Source: Gammaproteobacteria bacterium
GTDB taxonomy: Bacteria > Pseudomonadota > Gammaproteobacteria > J044
Direction of reading: 5' to 3'
Length of the DNA: 31,249 nt
Assembly: GCA_003696465.1 (NCBI GenBank)
Contig: RFHG01000146.1
Coordinates: forward strand, 1 to 31,249
The notes beneath the pieces were generated by a model. The model did not search any database, had not been told where the DNA came from, and saw only the letters and a list, made by a program, of their open reading frames with translations. A program made the position numbers and the translations under genes. Below are positions 7,149 through 15,585 of this stretch, one piece after another (positions within the stretch are counted from its first letter, which is position 1; every line of letters starts with the position of its first letter).

Positions 7149-8009
7149 GTGACCACGATCGATCAACTGCTGGAAGAGACGGAAGGCCTGGTTTCCCTGC
7201 CGGAGGTGGCGGTGCAGGTGACGCGCCTGGTCGAGGATCCGAACAGCAGTGCAGAGGACATCGCCACTGCGATCAGCCGCGAACCCGCGCTGGCGGCCCG
7301 CATTCTGCGGCTGGCCAACAGCCCCTTGTATGGCATGCGTTCCGAGGTGGATACCGTGGCACGGGCGGTCACCGTGCTCGGCACCCTGCAGGTGCGCGAT
7401 CTGGTGCTGGCCAGTTCCGCGGTCCATGGGTTCGACGGCATTCCCAACGAACTGGTCAGCATGGAGGATTTCTGGCGTCACAGCCTGTACACCGGGCTGG
7501 CGGCGCGCCGGCTGGCGCGGCAGGTCCTGTCCGGCCGGGAAGAATCGAGTTTTACCGCAGGGCTGCTGCACGACATCGGCAAGCTGCTGCTCTATCACCA
7601 GCAGCCGCAGGTGGCGGTCCAGGCCTTTCTGGCCGTGCTCAACGGTGATGCACCGCGCATCAACCTGGCCGAGCGCACGCTGCTTGGATTCGACCATGGC
7701 GAACTGGGTGGAGCCCTGCTCGAACGTTGGGAATTGCCACCGCATCTGGTTGCGGCGGCCCGTTTCCACCACCGCCCGCTGGAGGCCCCTGAACCGCTGC
7801 GGCGCGAGGCACTGCTGGTGCATCTGGCCAATCACATTGCCCAGCTGGCCCAGCTCGACAGCACACGGCCCGGTGACGCGCCCCCGGTCGAGGCCGAGGC
7901 CTGGAACCTGATGGGAGTCAGTCCGCTGCAGGTGCCCGAGCTGGTACAGAGCCTGCAGGAGGAGGTTCTGGAGGTGGAGGAGGCCCTGTTTCGCGAGCCT
8001 GCGAACTGA
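7149..8009 (+). CDS. HDOD domain signalling protein
   Basis: A 286-residue cytoplasmic protein made almost wholly of one HDOD domain (about residues 15-215). Typical blocks are SLPEVAVQVTRLVEDP, ISREPALAARILRLANSPLYG, AVTVLGTLQVRDLVL and the HD-like helix FTAGLLHDIGKLLLYH, retaining His141/Asp142. The fold is related to HD phosphodiesterases, but most HDOD proteins lack the full metal site and act as regulatory adaptors in stress and second-messenger circuits. The C-terminus is acidic and helical. GTG 7149 was chosen because AGGAG lies 8 nt upstream and the family block starts soon after; the open frame reaches back to 7074 but that stretch overlaps the divergent promoter zone. No EAL, GGDEF or receiver domain is fused. 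It converges on the helix-turn-helix gene with 23 nt between. Confidence 0.9.
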   Translation: MTTIDQLLEETEGLVSLPEVAVQVTRLVEDPNSSAEDIATAISREPALAARILRLANSPLYGMRSEVDTVARAVTVLGTLQVRDLVLASSAVHGFDGIPNELVSMEDFWRHSLYTGLAARRLARQVLSGREESSFTAGLLHDIGKLLLYHQQPQVAVQAFLAVLNGDAPRINLAERTLLGFDHGELGGALLERWELPPHLVAAARFHHRPLEAPEPLRREALLVHLANHIAQLAQLDSTRPGDAPPVEAEAWNLMGVSPLQVPELVQSLQEEVLEVEEALFREPAN

Positions 8010-8032
8010 CGGGCGTGACCCCGGCCCGAGAC

Positions 8033-8572
8033 TCAGGTGCTGCTGATGGCCTCGCGCATGGCCAGACTGAGCTGGCGTGCGGCCTGGTTGCGTTCCCGGG
8101 CCTGTTCGTCGCGCAGGATGTCGGTCAGGGCCAGCAGCTGATAGAGGCGCGGGTCTTCGCTTGCGGCCTCGGGCACGGAGGGATAGAGCGGTGAAAAGGC
8201 ATAACCGCGCTGCTTGCCGTGCGGGTGGGGCCATACCGGGGGGATTTCCTCGACCTGCCAGGTCTCGCCCATGCCGTGCGGTCCGGCGTGACCGGTGGCC
8301 ACGCCCATGGTCAGGGCGCCGCGATCCGGAGGGAAGGCGTATTTCACGCCATGGACCAGAAACTCCTCCAGCGCCATGAGGATGGGGCGCGGATTGTCAC
8401 CGCGTTTCTGCGGGGGCGTGAGCAGGCGGGCGCGGATGCCGCGCTTGACGCCGGCATTGATTTCCGATGCGCTCATGTGCAGGCTCTGCGAGAGTGCGGC
8501 ATAGGTCCAGTTGCGGCGACCGAGCGCCACCAGCTTGAGGGCGATGAAGACATCCTGCGGCTTGAGCACCAT
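8033..8572 (-). CDS. Conserved hypothetical protein with N-terminal helix-turn-helix
   Basis: A 179-residue cytoplasmic protein starting MVLKPQDVFIALKLVALG. Residues 22-52 (WTYAALSQSLHMSASEINAG and following) look like a winged-helix or MarR-like DNA-binding segment, where SASEINAGVKRG would be the recognition helix. The rest is a conserved but uncharacterised domain with the marks EFLVHGVKYAFPPDRG, PPVWPHPHG and FSPLYPSVPEAASEDPRLYQLL. I recognise this as a recurring bacterial hypothetical family but know no assigned function. The open frame runs upstream to 8785, but that part is the kinase 3' end in another frame, so the internal ATG is used. It lies 68 nt downstream of the kinase gene in the same direction and probably shares its transcript. 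DNA binding is inferred from the sequence pattern. Confidence 0.8.
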   Translation of the reverse strand: MVLKPQDVFIALKLVALGRRNWTYAALSQSLHMSASEINAGVKRGIRARLLTPPQKRGDNPRPILMALEEFLVHGVKYAFPPDRGALTMGVATGHAGPHGMGETWQVEEIPPVWPHPHGKQRGYAFSPLYPSVPEAASEDPRLYQLLALTDILRDEQARERNQAARQLSLAMREAISST

Positions 8573-8640
8573 GGCGAATTCCCGTTTTTTATTCTCGATT
8601 CGCGTATTTTGATTTAGGTGGCGAAAAAGCGCAAGCGCAG

Positions 8641-11310
8641 TCAGCCGCCCTCGGCTGCGGCGCGCTTCTTGCGCCGCTGCAGTTCCAGTTCGCAGCGGCG
8701 CAGCGCGTCGGCCATTTCGTCGCCGCTCTGGAAGCGCTCTTCCGGCTGCTTGGCCATGGCCTTTTTCACTACATCGCTCAGGCACTTGCCCAGACCCTTG
8801 CGCAGTTCCCGGATGTCGCGGGCCTCGGCATTGGTGATGAGGTACATGAGGTTGGCCAGCGAGTCGCCGACGAAGGGCAGTTCGCCGGTGAGCAGCTGGT
8901 ACAGGGTGACGCCGAGCGAATAGATGTCGCTGCGCCCGTCCACCTTTTCTCCCGCGACCTGCTCCGGCGACATGTAGGAGGGGGTGCCGAGCAGGGTGCC
9001 GGTACGGGTCTTGCTGTCGTCCACCAGCGAGGCGATGCCGAAGTCGGTGATCTTGAGGGTGCCGGATTCGCGGTCATAGATGATGTTGGCGGGCTTGATG
9101 TCCCGGTGCACCACCTGCTTGCGGTGGGCATAGCCCAGCGCCCGCGCGATCTGTTGCATCAGTCGGGTGATTTCGAGCGGGTCGAGCAGTGCACCCTCGC
9201 GTGCGTAGTGGTCCATGCTGTAGCCGGGAACATAGTCCATGGCAATGTAGGCGAGGTCGTGCTCTTCGCCGACATCGTAGATGTGCACGATGTTGCTGTG
9301 ATCGAGCCGGCCCGAGGCCTCGGCCTCGCGGAAGAAGCGCCATTTCACTTCCTCCAGGTCATGCCCCTCGAACTCCTGGTTGAAGGGCAGGGTCTTGATC
9401 GCCACCTGACGGCCGATCTTCTCGTCGCGGCCCAGGTACACCGTGCCCATGGCGCCCTTGCCGAGCTGGGCCTCGATGATGTAGCGCCCGAGACGGGGTT
9501 TTTCGATACCCGTCTGGTCGAGAACCAGGGTCTGCTCCGGGTTCTGCTCGTTGGCGATCATGGTGGCCACGGCCGATTCGGTGCCGGTGTTCAGGCGGGT
9601 GATGCGGTCGTTGATGTCGCGGTATTCGGGGTCGATTTCGCGCATGTATTCATACACACCCAGGGCCTTGACGAACTGGCGCTTGCGCTCGTATTCCAGC
9701 CCCAGCTGGTACAGCGGGTCGAGGATGTAGATGTCGGGCGGGCAGCGCTTGAACTCGATCAGGGCCTGATCGTACAGGCCCTGGTTGTGGTAGTTGATGC
9801 CGAGCGCGCGGTGGGCCTCGGCGGCCTCCTGCCGGCTCTCTTCGATGGCGACCACGATGTGATAGCGCCCCGCCAGCAGCAGTTGCCCCGTGATCAGGAA
9901 CAGGGCCGGCAGCACCGCCGGCAGCCACAGGTGGCTGGCCAGCAGCACCGCGATGGCGGTGTTGAGGAGCAGCAGGGCCAGGATGAGACTGATGATCATG
10001 CCCACCGGCCGACCCTGCAGCCGGGCGGGCAGAAACAGGAAATACAGGGCTATGGCCAGCAGCAGGCCGCGCTGCAACAGATGGAACCAGCCAGGGACGG
10101 TGATTTCGGCCCGCTCGAACAGGGTGGCGGTGTTCCAGGCCTGCAACAGTACCGGGGGGACATCGGCCAGGATGGTGCCCTGCAGGCCGGTGAGCCCGGT
10201 GGTGTGGCCGATCAGTATCACCTTGTCCTTCAGCTCGTCGGCGGGGATGCGTTTGCCCAGCAGGTCGGCCAGCGAGCGAACCGGGATCGGTGGCTTGCCC
10301 TTGCGCAGATGCATCGGCAGCGGATAGTGGATGTAGTGGCGATCGGTCGCAATCAGGCGGTCGCCGATGCGGATGCCCAGGCCCGGGACGGGGTGGATGT
10401 CCTGCAGGGCATGCCCCGAGCCCAGCGCATGCAGCAGCAGGGGCAGTGATGGATAGACGCGATCGCCGACCTCGAGGGCCAGGGCCTGCCCCACCCGGAG
10501 GTCGTCGCGCTGGCTGGCCGGCAGGGCACCGACCGCCGAGGCGGATTCCAGCAGCGGGGCGTAGGGAGGAATCAGGCGCAGGTGCGCGTAGGGGCCGGGG
10601 GCGTTGGCCAGGGGCGCCACCCAGGGTGACAGGTACCAGGGCTGCCGGTCGGGACGGGCCGGTTCCAGGGCAAAGCGCTCCAGGGTCTCGGGCAGGGGCT
10701 GCGGCGAGAGACTGCGCTCGAAGAAGGCGGGTATGACGGTATTGCGGGACTTTTTCAGGACCCGGGCCAGCTTGCGATCGGAATCCAGGCGGCCGAGCCA
10801 GTAACTTGCGGTCTCGAGCTTGTCGCGGCCTGCACGCAGCCGGTCCCGCTGCTTGCGGGCACGCTTGCGCACGCTGCTCTTTTTCGAGCGCAGCTCCCTG
10901 TCCAGCGCCTTCAGCTTGCGGTCGATCTTGTCCTTGCCTACGCGGATCTCTTCGAGGATGTCGGCCAGCGCGGGCGGGGTCTGTGAGCTGGCCATTGGCA
11001 GGGTCAGCCCGATGGCGGCGACGCCTGCCTCGTCCAGCTGGCGGATGGCCCGGCCCAGCCGGTCGCGGGGCCAGGGCCAGGGGCCATAGGCCTGCAGGGC
11101 CCGCTCGTCGATGGCCAGTACCATGACCCGATCGCCCAGCGGGATGTCGGGCAGCCAGTGCATCGCCAGCCCCAGCCCGCTGCGTTCGAGCTGCTGGGCC
11201 GGTCGTGTCCAGGTGACGGCCAGGGCGATGGCCAGCATCAGGCCAACGAACAGCAGGTGGCCGCTCAGGGCGGGCCGTCTGTTCCAAAGCCGCTTCATGC
11301 GTGTGTGCAT
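8641..11310 (-). CDS. CHASE2 sensor, TPR and serine/threonine protein kinase
   Basis: An 889-residue membrane-bound Hanks-type kinase. An N-terminal anchor (about 17-34) leads to an extracytoplasmic CHASE2 domain (about 35-405; DRVMVLAIDERALQAYGPWPWPRDRL, later DKVILIGHTTG), interrupted at about 120-175 by a very basic Lys/Arg helix. Three membrane helices lie at about 408-480, then TPR-like helices (about 495-590; ALGINYHNQGLYDQALIEFK). The kinase spans about 606-870 and is complete: glycine loop LGKGAMGTVYLG, VAIKTL lysine, catalytic HRDIKPANI (near 735), DFGIA, GTPSYMSPEQ and GRSDIYSLGVTL. The C-terminus is basic (QRRKKRAAAEGG). ATG 11310 and ATG 11298 are both possible starts; neither has a good ribosome binding site. 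It should sense an unknown periplasmic signal and phosphorylate Ser/Thr targets; the co-directional helix-turn-helix protein downstream is a candidate. Confidence 0.92.
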   Translation of the reverse strand: MHTRMKRLWNRRPALSGHLLFVGLMLAIALAVTWTRPAQQLERSGLGLAMHWLPDIPLGDRVMVLAIDERALQAYGPWPWPRDRLGRAIRQLDEAGVAAIGLTLPMASSQTPPALADILEEIRVGKDKIDRKLKALDRELRSKKSSVRKRARKQRDRLRAGRDKLETASYWLGRLDSDRKLARVLKKSRNTVIPAFFERSLSPQPLPETLERFALEPARPDRQPWYLSPWVAPLANAPGPYAHLRLIPPYAPLLESASAVGALPASQRDDLRVGQALALEVGDRVYPSLPLLLHALGSGHALQDIHPVPGLGIRIGDRLIATDRHYIHYPLPMHLRKGKPPIPVRSLADLLGKRIPADELKDKVILIGHTTGLTGLQGTILADVPPVLLQAWNTATLFERAEITVPGWFHLLQRGLLLAIALYFLFLPARLQGRPVGMIISLILALLLLNTAIAVLLASHLWLPAVLPALFLITGQLLLAGRYHIVVAIEESRQEAAEAHRALGINYHNQGLYDQALIEFKRCPPDIYILDPLYQLGLEYERKRQFVKALGVYEYMREIDPEYRDINDRITRLNTGTESAVATMIANEQNPEQTLVLDQTGIEKPRLGRYIIEAQLGKGAMGTVYLGRDEKIGRQVAIKTLPFNQEFEGHDLEEVKWRFFREAEASGRLDHSNIVHIYDVGEEHDLAYIAMDYVPGYSMDHYAREGALLDPLEITRLMQQIARALGYAHRKQVVHRDIKPANIIYDRESGTLKITDFGIASLVDDSKTRTGTLLGTPSYMSPEQVAGEKVDGRSDIYSLGVTLYQLLTGELPFVGDSLANLMYLITNAEARDIRELRKGLGKCLSDVVKKAMAKQPEERFQSGDEMADALRRCELELQRRKKRAAAEGG

Positions 11311-11463
11311 CCGACAGCGCTCATGATGAGGTTGTACCGCATTTGGCCATCGCAGGGAACCGACTTTGGGGCAAGCAACGGCTTTCCGACCGATTCATGA
11401 CCGGGTGTGCGGGGATACCGGACCAGACGGAAACGAACGCCGTGCAGGTGGGCCGTATCGAAA

Positions 11464-12363
11464 TCAGCCGGGGGCGTCCGGCGCTTGCGGGCGATATCCT
11501 TCCACCCGGGCCCAGTCCTCGCGCAATTCGGGCGCTTCCATCATCAGTCCCTGGGCGGCATAGGCCTCGATCAGATCATCGGCCTGTTCACGCAGGATGC
11601 CGGACAGGACCAGTCGGCCGCCCGGGCGCACCAGGCGGCTGAGCTCCGGTGCCAGCTCCGTGAGCGGGCCGGCCAGGATGTTGGCCAGTACCAGGTCGGC
11701 TGCCGCGGGCTCGTGTGCTCCCACCAGCGCCACCCGTAGTCGTTCCGGCGCAATGGCATTGCGTTCGGCATTGGCCTGCGTGGCCTCGATGGCCTGGGGA
11801 TCGATGTCGAGCCCGGTGGCATGGCGGGCGCCGAGCCGGAGGGCGGCAATGGCCAGGATGCCCGAACCGCAGCCGTAGTCGATCACATCCAGCCCCTGCG
11901 GTGGATGGGCATCGAGCCATTCCAGACACAGGGCGGTGGTCGGGTGGGTGCCACTACCGAAGGCCAGGCCCGGGTCGAACAGCAGGTTGACCGCCCCGGG
12001 CTCGGGCGGGGTGCACCAGCTGGGGCAGACCCACAGCCGCTGGCCGAAGCGCATGGGCCGGAAGTCGTCCATCCAGGCACGCTCCCACTCGCGGTCCTGC
12101 AGCAGCTCCCATTCCGCGCTGTCCCATTCCAGACCAAGCCCTCGCAGGGTCTCGAGCACCCCGCCGGTATCGGTATCGGCGTCGAACAGGGCGGTGACGA
12201 TGACCTCGGGCCAGATGCGGATCTCGCCCGGGAGCGGCTCGAGCACGGGGCTGTCCTCGGCATCCGAGAGGGTGATGGACTGCGCGCCGGCAGCGAGCAG
12301 ACCGTCCTCGAGTGCCTCGGACTGTTCGGCACGGCAGTGCAGTTTGAGCTGGCGCCAGGGCAT
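11464..12363 (-). CDS. prmA: Ribosomal protein L11 methyltransferase
   Basis: PrmA trimethylates ribosomal protein L11 using S-adenosylmethionine. From ATG 12363 it has 299 residues, near the 293 of E. coli. It opens MPWRQLKLHCRAEQSEALED, the substrate-recognition domain, with WERAWMDDFRPMRFGQRLWV in the linker. The SAM-binding core follows: DPGLAFGSGTHPTT, VIDYGCGSGILAIAALRLGA, LDIDPQAIEAT, and the family NILAGPL motif at the active site. The longer open frame to 12420 adds a stretch without similarity (MHPPGREGTATC). No ribosome binding site is evident, which suggests coupling to an upstream transcript. It is the last gene after accC, 136 nt downstream of it, matching the usual accB-accC-prmA order. 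Confidence 0.95.
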   Translation of the reverse strand: MPWRQLKLHCRAEQSEALEDGLLAAGAQSITLSDAEDSPVLEPLPGEIRIWPEVIVTALFDADTDTGGVLETLRGLGLEWDSAEWELLQDREWERAWMDDFRPMRFGQRLWVCPSWCTPPEPGAVNLLFDPGLAFGSGTHPTTALCLEWLDAHPPQGLDVIDYGCGSGILAIAALRLGARHATGLDIDPQAIEATQANAERNAIAPERLRVALVGAHEPAAADLVLANILAGPLTELAPELSRLVRPGGRLVLSGILREQADDLIEAYAAQGLMMEAPELREDWARVEGYRPQAPDAPG

Positions 12364-12396
12364 GAGGAGGCGGTCAGCGTGGCGGCAGGTGGCCGT

Positions 12397-12416
12397 ACCC
12401 TCCCGACCGGGAGGGT
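12397..12416. other. Inverted repeat in the accC-prmA spacer
   Basis: ACCCTCCC and GGGAGGGT form an 8-bp perfect stem with a 4-nt loop, 34 nt upstream of the prmA start. No T-tract follows on either strand, so a classical terminator is unlikely. An attenuating or RNA-processing hairpin between accC and prmA is possible. Confidence 0.4.
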
Positions 12417-12499
12417 GCACGGTGCCGGTGGGTTCGGCCCGACGCGCAGGGGGGGGTGAAGGGGTAGCGCGTGTCCGCGAATGCCATCCCGGCGCTCAC

Positions 12500-13849
12500 T
12501 CAGCCGATGCCCAGTTTCTTCTCGAGATAGTGGATGTCGGTTCCGCCTCGCTGGAAGGCGGCATCGGCCATGATGTCGCGCTGCAGCTCGATGTTGGTAC
12601 GGATGCCGTCGATGACGATCTCCGACAGGGCACCACGCATGCGCGCGATGGCGGTGGCGCGATCCTCGCCCCAGGCGATGAGCTTGCCGATCATGGAATC
12701 GTAATGCGGTGGCACCGTGTAGCCGTTGTAGATGTGCGAATCGACGCGGATGCCGGGTCCGCCCGGTGCGTGATACTGGCTGATGTGGCCCGGGCAGGGC
12801 AGGAAGGTGCGGGCATCCTCGGCATTGATGCGGCACTCGACGGCATGCCCGCGCAGCACGATGTCTTCCTGGCGGTAGGACAGCGGGAGGCCGGCGGCAA
12901 TGCGCAGCTGCTCCTTGACGATGTCCACGCCGGTGACCATCTCGGTGACCGGATGCTCCACCTGCACCCGGGTGTTCATCTCGATGAAATAGAACTCGCC
13001 GTTCTCGTACAGGAATTCGAAGGTGCCGGCGCCCCGATAACCGATCTCGCGGCAGGCATTGGCCACCACCTCGCCCATGCGTTCGCGCTGTTCCTCGGTC
13101 ACGCCCGGGGCCGGGGCCTCCTCGACCACCTTCTGGTGACGGCGCTGCATGGAGCAGTCACGCTCTCCGAGGTGGATGACATTGCCGTGCTCGTCGGCCA
13201 GTACCTGGAATTCGATATGGCGCGGGGTTTCGAGGTACTTTTCCATGTAGACCTCGTCGTTGCCGAAGGCCGCGGCCGCCTCGCTGCGGGTCATCTGCAC
13301 GGCATTGAGCAGGGCCGCCTCGGAATGCACCACGCGCATGCCACGTCCGCCACCGCCGCCGGAGGCCTTGATGATGACCGGGTAGCCAATCTCGCGGGCC
13401 AGGCGAATGGTGCGGTCGCCATCCTCGTCCAGCGGCCCTCCGGAGCCGGGAACGGTGGGCACGCCGGCCTTCTTCATGGCCTCGATGGCCGTGATCTTGT
13501 CGCCCATCAGGCGGATGGTCTCGGCACGCGGGCCGATGAAGATGAAACCGCTGTTCTCCACCCGCTCGGCAAAGTCGGCATTCTCCGACAGGAAACCGTA
13601 ACCGGGATGGATGGCCACGGCATCGGTCACCTCGGCGGCGCTGATGATGGCGGGAATGCTCAGATAGCTCTCGGTCGAGGGGGGTGGTCCGATGCAGACC
13701 GACTCGTCGGCCAGGCGCACGTGTTTCAGGTCGCGGTCGGCCTCGGAGTGCACGGCCACGGTCTTGATGCCCAGTTCGCGACAGGCGCGCAGGATACGCA
13801 GGGCGATCTCGCCGCGGTTGGCGATGAGTACCTTGTCCAGCTTCATCAT
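12500..13849 (-). CDS. accC: Acetyl-CoA carboxylase biotin carboxylase subunit
   Basis: AccC carboxylates biotin on AccB using ATP and bicarbonate, the first half-reaction of acetyl-CoA carboxylase in fatty-acid synthesis. The 449 residues equal the length of the E. coli enzyme. Domains in order: N-terminal biotin carboxylase domain ([20 protein letters not shown]), ATP-grasp ([14 protein letters not shown] glycine loop, [40 protein letters not shown] with the catalytic Glu/Arg), and C-terminal domain ([20 protein letters not shown]). The gene starts ATGATG; either Met may be used, and the second aligns slightly better with E. coli (MLDKIVIANRG). It follows accB by 4 nt, so translation is coupled. 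Confidence 0.97.
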   Translation of the reverse strand: MMKLDKVLIANRGEIALRILRACRELGIKTVAVHSEADRDLKHVRLADESVCIGPPPSTESYLSIPAIISAAEVTDAVAIHPGYGFLSENADFAERVENSGFIFIGPRAETIRLMGDKITAIEAMKKAGVPTVPGSGGPLDEDGDRTIRLAREIGYPVIIKASGGGGGRGMRVVHSEAALLNAVQMTRSEAAAAFGNDEVYMEKYLETPRHIEFQVLADEHGNVIHLGERDCSMQRRHQKVVEEAPAPGVTEEQRERMGEVVANACREIGYRGAGTFEFLYENGEFYFIEMNTRVQVEHPVTEMVTGVDIVKEQLRIAAGLPLSYRQEDIVLRGHAVECRINAEDARTFLPCPGHISQYHAPGGPGIRVDSHIYNGYTVPPHYDSMIGKLIAWGEDRATAIARMRGALSEIVIDGIRTNIELQRDIMADAAFQRGGTDIHYLEKKLGIG

Positions 13850-13853
13850 GGCT

Positions 13854-14315
13854 CTAGCCGATCACGAACAGGGGTTGGCCGTACTCCACGGGTTGGCCGT
13901 TCTCGACCAGGATGGCCTTGACCGTGCCGCTGACATCGGCCTCGATCTGGTTGAGCATCTTCATCGCCTCGATGATGCACAGGGTGTCGCCCTCGGAGAC
14001 CGTGTCGCCCACCTCCACGAACGGCTTGGCGCCCGGTGAGGGCGCGCGGTAGAAGGTACCCACCATGGGCGAGGTCACCACATGGCCGGGCGGCAGGGTA
14101 TCTTCGGCGGGGGCGGGTTCCTCGGCAGCAGCCGCGCTTTCCGTTGCGACCGGCGCTGCGGCAACCACGGGGGCTGCGGCCGCCACCGGGGCTGCGGGCG
14201 CGGTGCTGCTGTAGCGGCTGATACGCACCGATTCCTCGCCCTCGTGGATCTCGATTTCGGCAACGCCGGATTCCTCCAGCAGTTCGATGAGTTTCTTGAT
14301 CTTGCGAATGTCCAT
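13854..14315 (-). CDS. accB: Acetyl-CoA carboxylase biotin carboxyl carrier protein
   Basis: AccB carries biotin between the biotin carboxylase and carboxyltransferase halves of acetyl-CoA carboxylase. At 153 residues it matches E. coli AccB (156). The N-terminal helix ([20 protein letters not shown]) mediates assembly with AccC; an Ala/Pro-rich mobile linker spans about 38-75; the biotinyl domain (about 78-153) holds EAMKM with biotin acceptor Lys119 and the protruding-thumb region near [14 protein letters not shown] ribosome binding site is 7 nt before ATG. It lies 17 nt after aroQ and 4 nt before accC. The aroQ-accB-accC-prmA order is widespread in gammaproteobacteria. Confidence 0.97.
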   Translation of the reverse strand: MDIRKIKKLIELLEESGVAEIEIHEGEESVRISRYSSTAPAAPVAAAAPVVAAAPVATESAAAAEEPAPAEDTLPPGHVVTSPMVGTFYRAPSPGAKPFVEVGDTVSEGDTLCIIEAMKMLNQIEADVSGTVKAILVENGQPVEYGQPLFVIG

Positions 14316-14332
14316 GTCGATTCCCGTTGATT

Positions 14333-14779
14333 TCAGCGGTTGTTCTGGAGCAGGCGGTGCGCGGCCTCGAGGGCAAGCTCATAGCCGAGCGGCCCCAGGC
14401 CGATGATCACCCCCGCGGCGATATCGGACAGATACGAGTGATGGCGGAATGTCTCGCGCGCATGCACATTGGACAGGTGCACCTCGATGAAGGGGATGCC
14501 CGTCCCGAGCAGGGCATCGCGCAGGGCGATGCTGGTGTGCGTGAATGCGGCCGGGTTGATGAGGATGAAATCCGTGCCATCGTCGGCGGCCTGGTGGATA
14601 CGCTCGACGAGTACATGCTCGGCATTGCCTTGCAGGTGCCCGAGCTCATGACCCAGCGTGCGGGCGTGGTCGGTCAGGGCGTCGACGATCTCCTCAAGAC
14701 TGGCGGCACCGTAGTGTTCCGGCTCTCGGCTGCCGAGCAGATTCAGGTTGGGACCATTGAGGAGGAGGATTTTGGCCAT
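14333..14779 (-). CDS. aroQ: Type II 3-dehydroquinate dehydratase
   Basis: AroQ removes water from 3-dehydroquinate in the shikimate pathway to aromatic amino acids, using an enolate mechanism in a dodecameric cytoplasmic enzyme. At 148 residues it has the type II length. Signature residues are [20 protein letters not shown], with catalytic Tyr23 on the flexible loop, [16 protein letters not shown], and [17 protein letters not shown] with the active-site His after Val. It is the first gene of the aroQ-accB-accC-prmA unit. The preceding gap (14780-14976, 197 nt) should hold its promoter, but I could not fix convincing -35/-10 boxes there. Confidence 0.96.
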   Translation of the reverse strand: MAKILLLNGPNLNLLGSREPEHYGAASLEEIVDALTDHARTLGHELGHLQGNAEHVLVERIHQAADDGTDFILINPAAFTHTSIALRDALLGTGIPFIEVHLSNVHARETFRHHSYLSDIAAGVIIGLGPLGYELALEAAHRLLQNNR

Positions 14780-14976
14780 TTTGCGGAGATTTCCCCTGAA
14801 TCCAGCGTGAACAGGCAGCGATCATGCAAGAGTTGCTTCAAGTCGGGATTCTGGCTCAATCCGCAGGGTTTGTCCATAGAAAATTTGGCAAGATCAGGGA
14901 AGTTTGACGCAGTTCGCGCTTGAACGCCGACCAGTTCCCGGTTGCTTGGCCCGGACTTTCCTGCCTGTACGGTTTC

Positions 14977-15585
14977 TCAGCCCGGGCTTCCCCGCAGCAA
15001 GGGGGCAACCAGCGCGCGCAACTGCTCCGCATTCAGTGGACGGGCACGGGCATAACGGATACGTCCCTCGCGGTCGATGATGACGCTGTAGGGCAGGCCG
15101 CCCAGGCTGTTGCCATAGCGCCGGGCCACCTCGGCGGCATCGGCCTCGCCCTGCAGGATGGGATAGGGGATGCCGAGCCCGTCGACATAGTCGGCGACGG
15201 CATCATGCTGGTCGATGGCCACGCCAACCACTTCAAAGCCCCGGTCTCCCAGCTCCTTGCGTACCTGCATGAAGTCCGGTATCTCCTTCTGGCAGGGCGG
15301 GCACCAGGTCGCCCAGAAATTGAGCAGCACCACCTTGCCGTCCCATTCACCGATACCATGCTGCTGGCCGTCCAGGTCGGGCAGCGAAAAGTCGGGTCGC
15401 GGCCTGCCGATCACCGGGGCATTGACGGCCGGGTCGTCCAGTGCGGAGGCAGACGATTTCGATGTGTCGGTCAGGTCCATGGAGCGGATCCACAGCAGGG
15501 CCACCACCGCCATGATGGCGGCGACCAGCAGGGTGGCCTTCATTCCCAGGCTGCGCACGCCATCCTCGTCATGAGGTTCACTCAT
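14977..15585 (-). CDS. TlpA/ResA-like membrane-anchored thiol-disulfide oxidoreductase
   Basis: A 202-residue periplasmic thioredoxin-fold protein tethered by one N-terminal helix (about 16-33). The redox site is WCPPC with Cys95/Cys98, after GKVVLLNFWAT. The family insert (GFEVVGVAIDQHDAVADYV) and the cis-Pro loop (LGGLPYSVIIDREGRI) are present. TlpA/ResA/CcmG-type proteins are kept reduced by DsbD and reduce disulfides during cytochrome c maturation or in other envelope targets. The ATG at 15585 overlaps the dsbD stop by 8 nt, so the two are translationally coupled and DsbD is the natural electron donor. The frame continues upstream to 15765 inside dsbD, but the extra residues are Ser/Arg-rich shadow sequence. 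It is the last gene of the operon. Confidence 0.92.
   Translation of the reverse strand: MSEPHDEDGVRSLGMKATLLVAAIMAVVALLWIRSMDLTDTSKSSASALDDPAVNAPVIGRPRPDFSLPDLDGQQHGIGEWDGKVVLLNFWATWCPPCQKEIPDFMQVRKELGDRGFEVVGVAIDQHDAVADYVDGLGIPYPILQGEADAAEVARRYGNSLGGLPYSVIIDREGRIRYARARPLNAEQLRALVAPLLRGSPG

Noticed and set aside
8573..8785. Upstream extension of the helix-turn-helix gene
   Set aside because: The extra 71 codons overlap the kinase 3' end and are Arg/Ala-rich shadow sequence; family-like sequence begins at the ATG at 8572.
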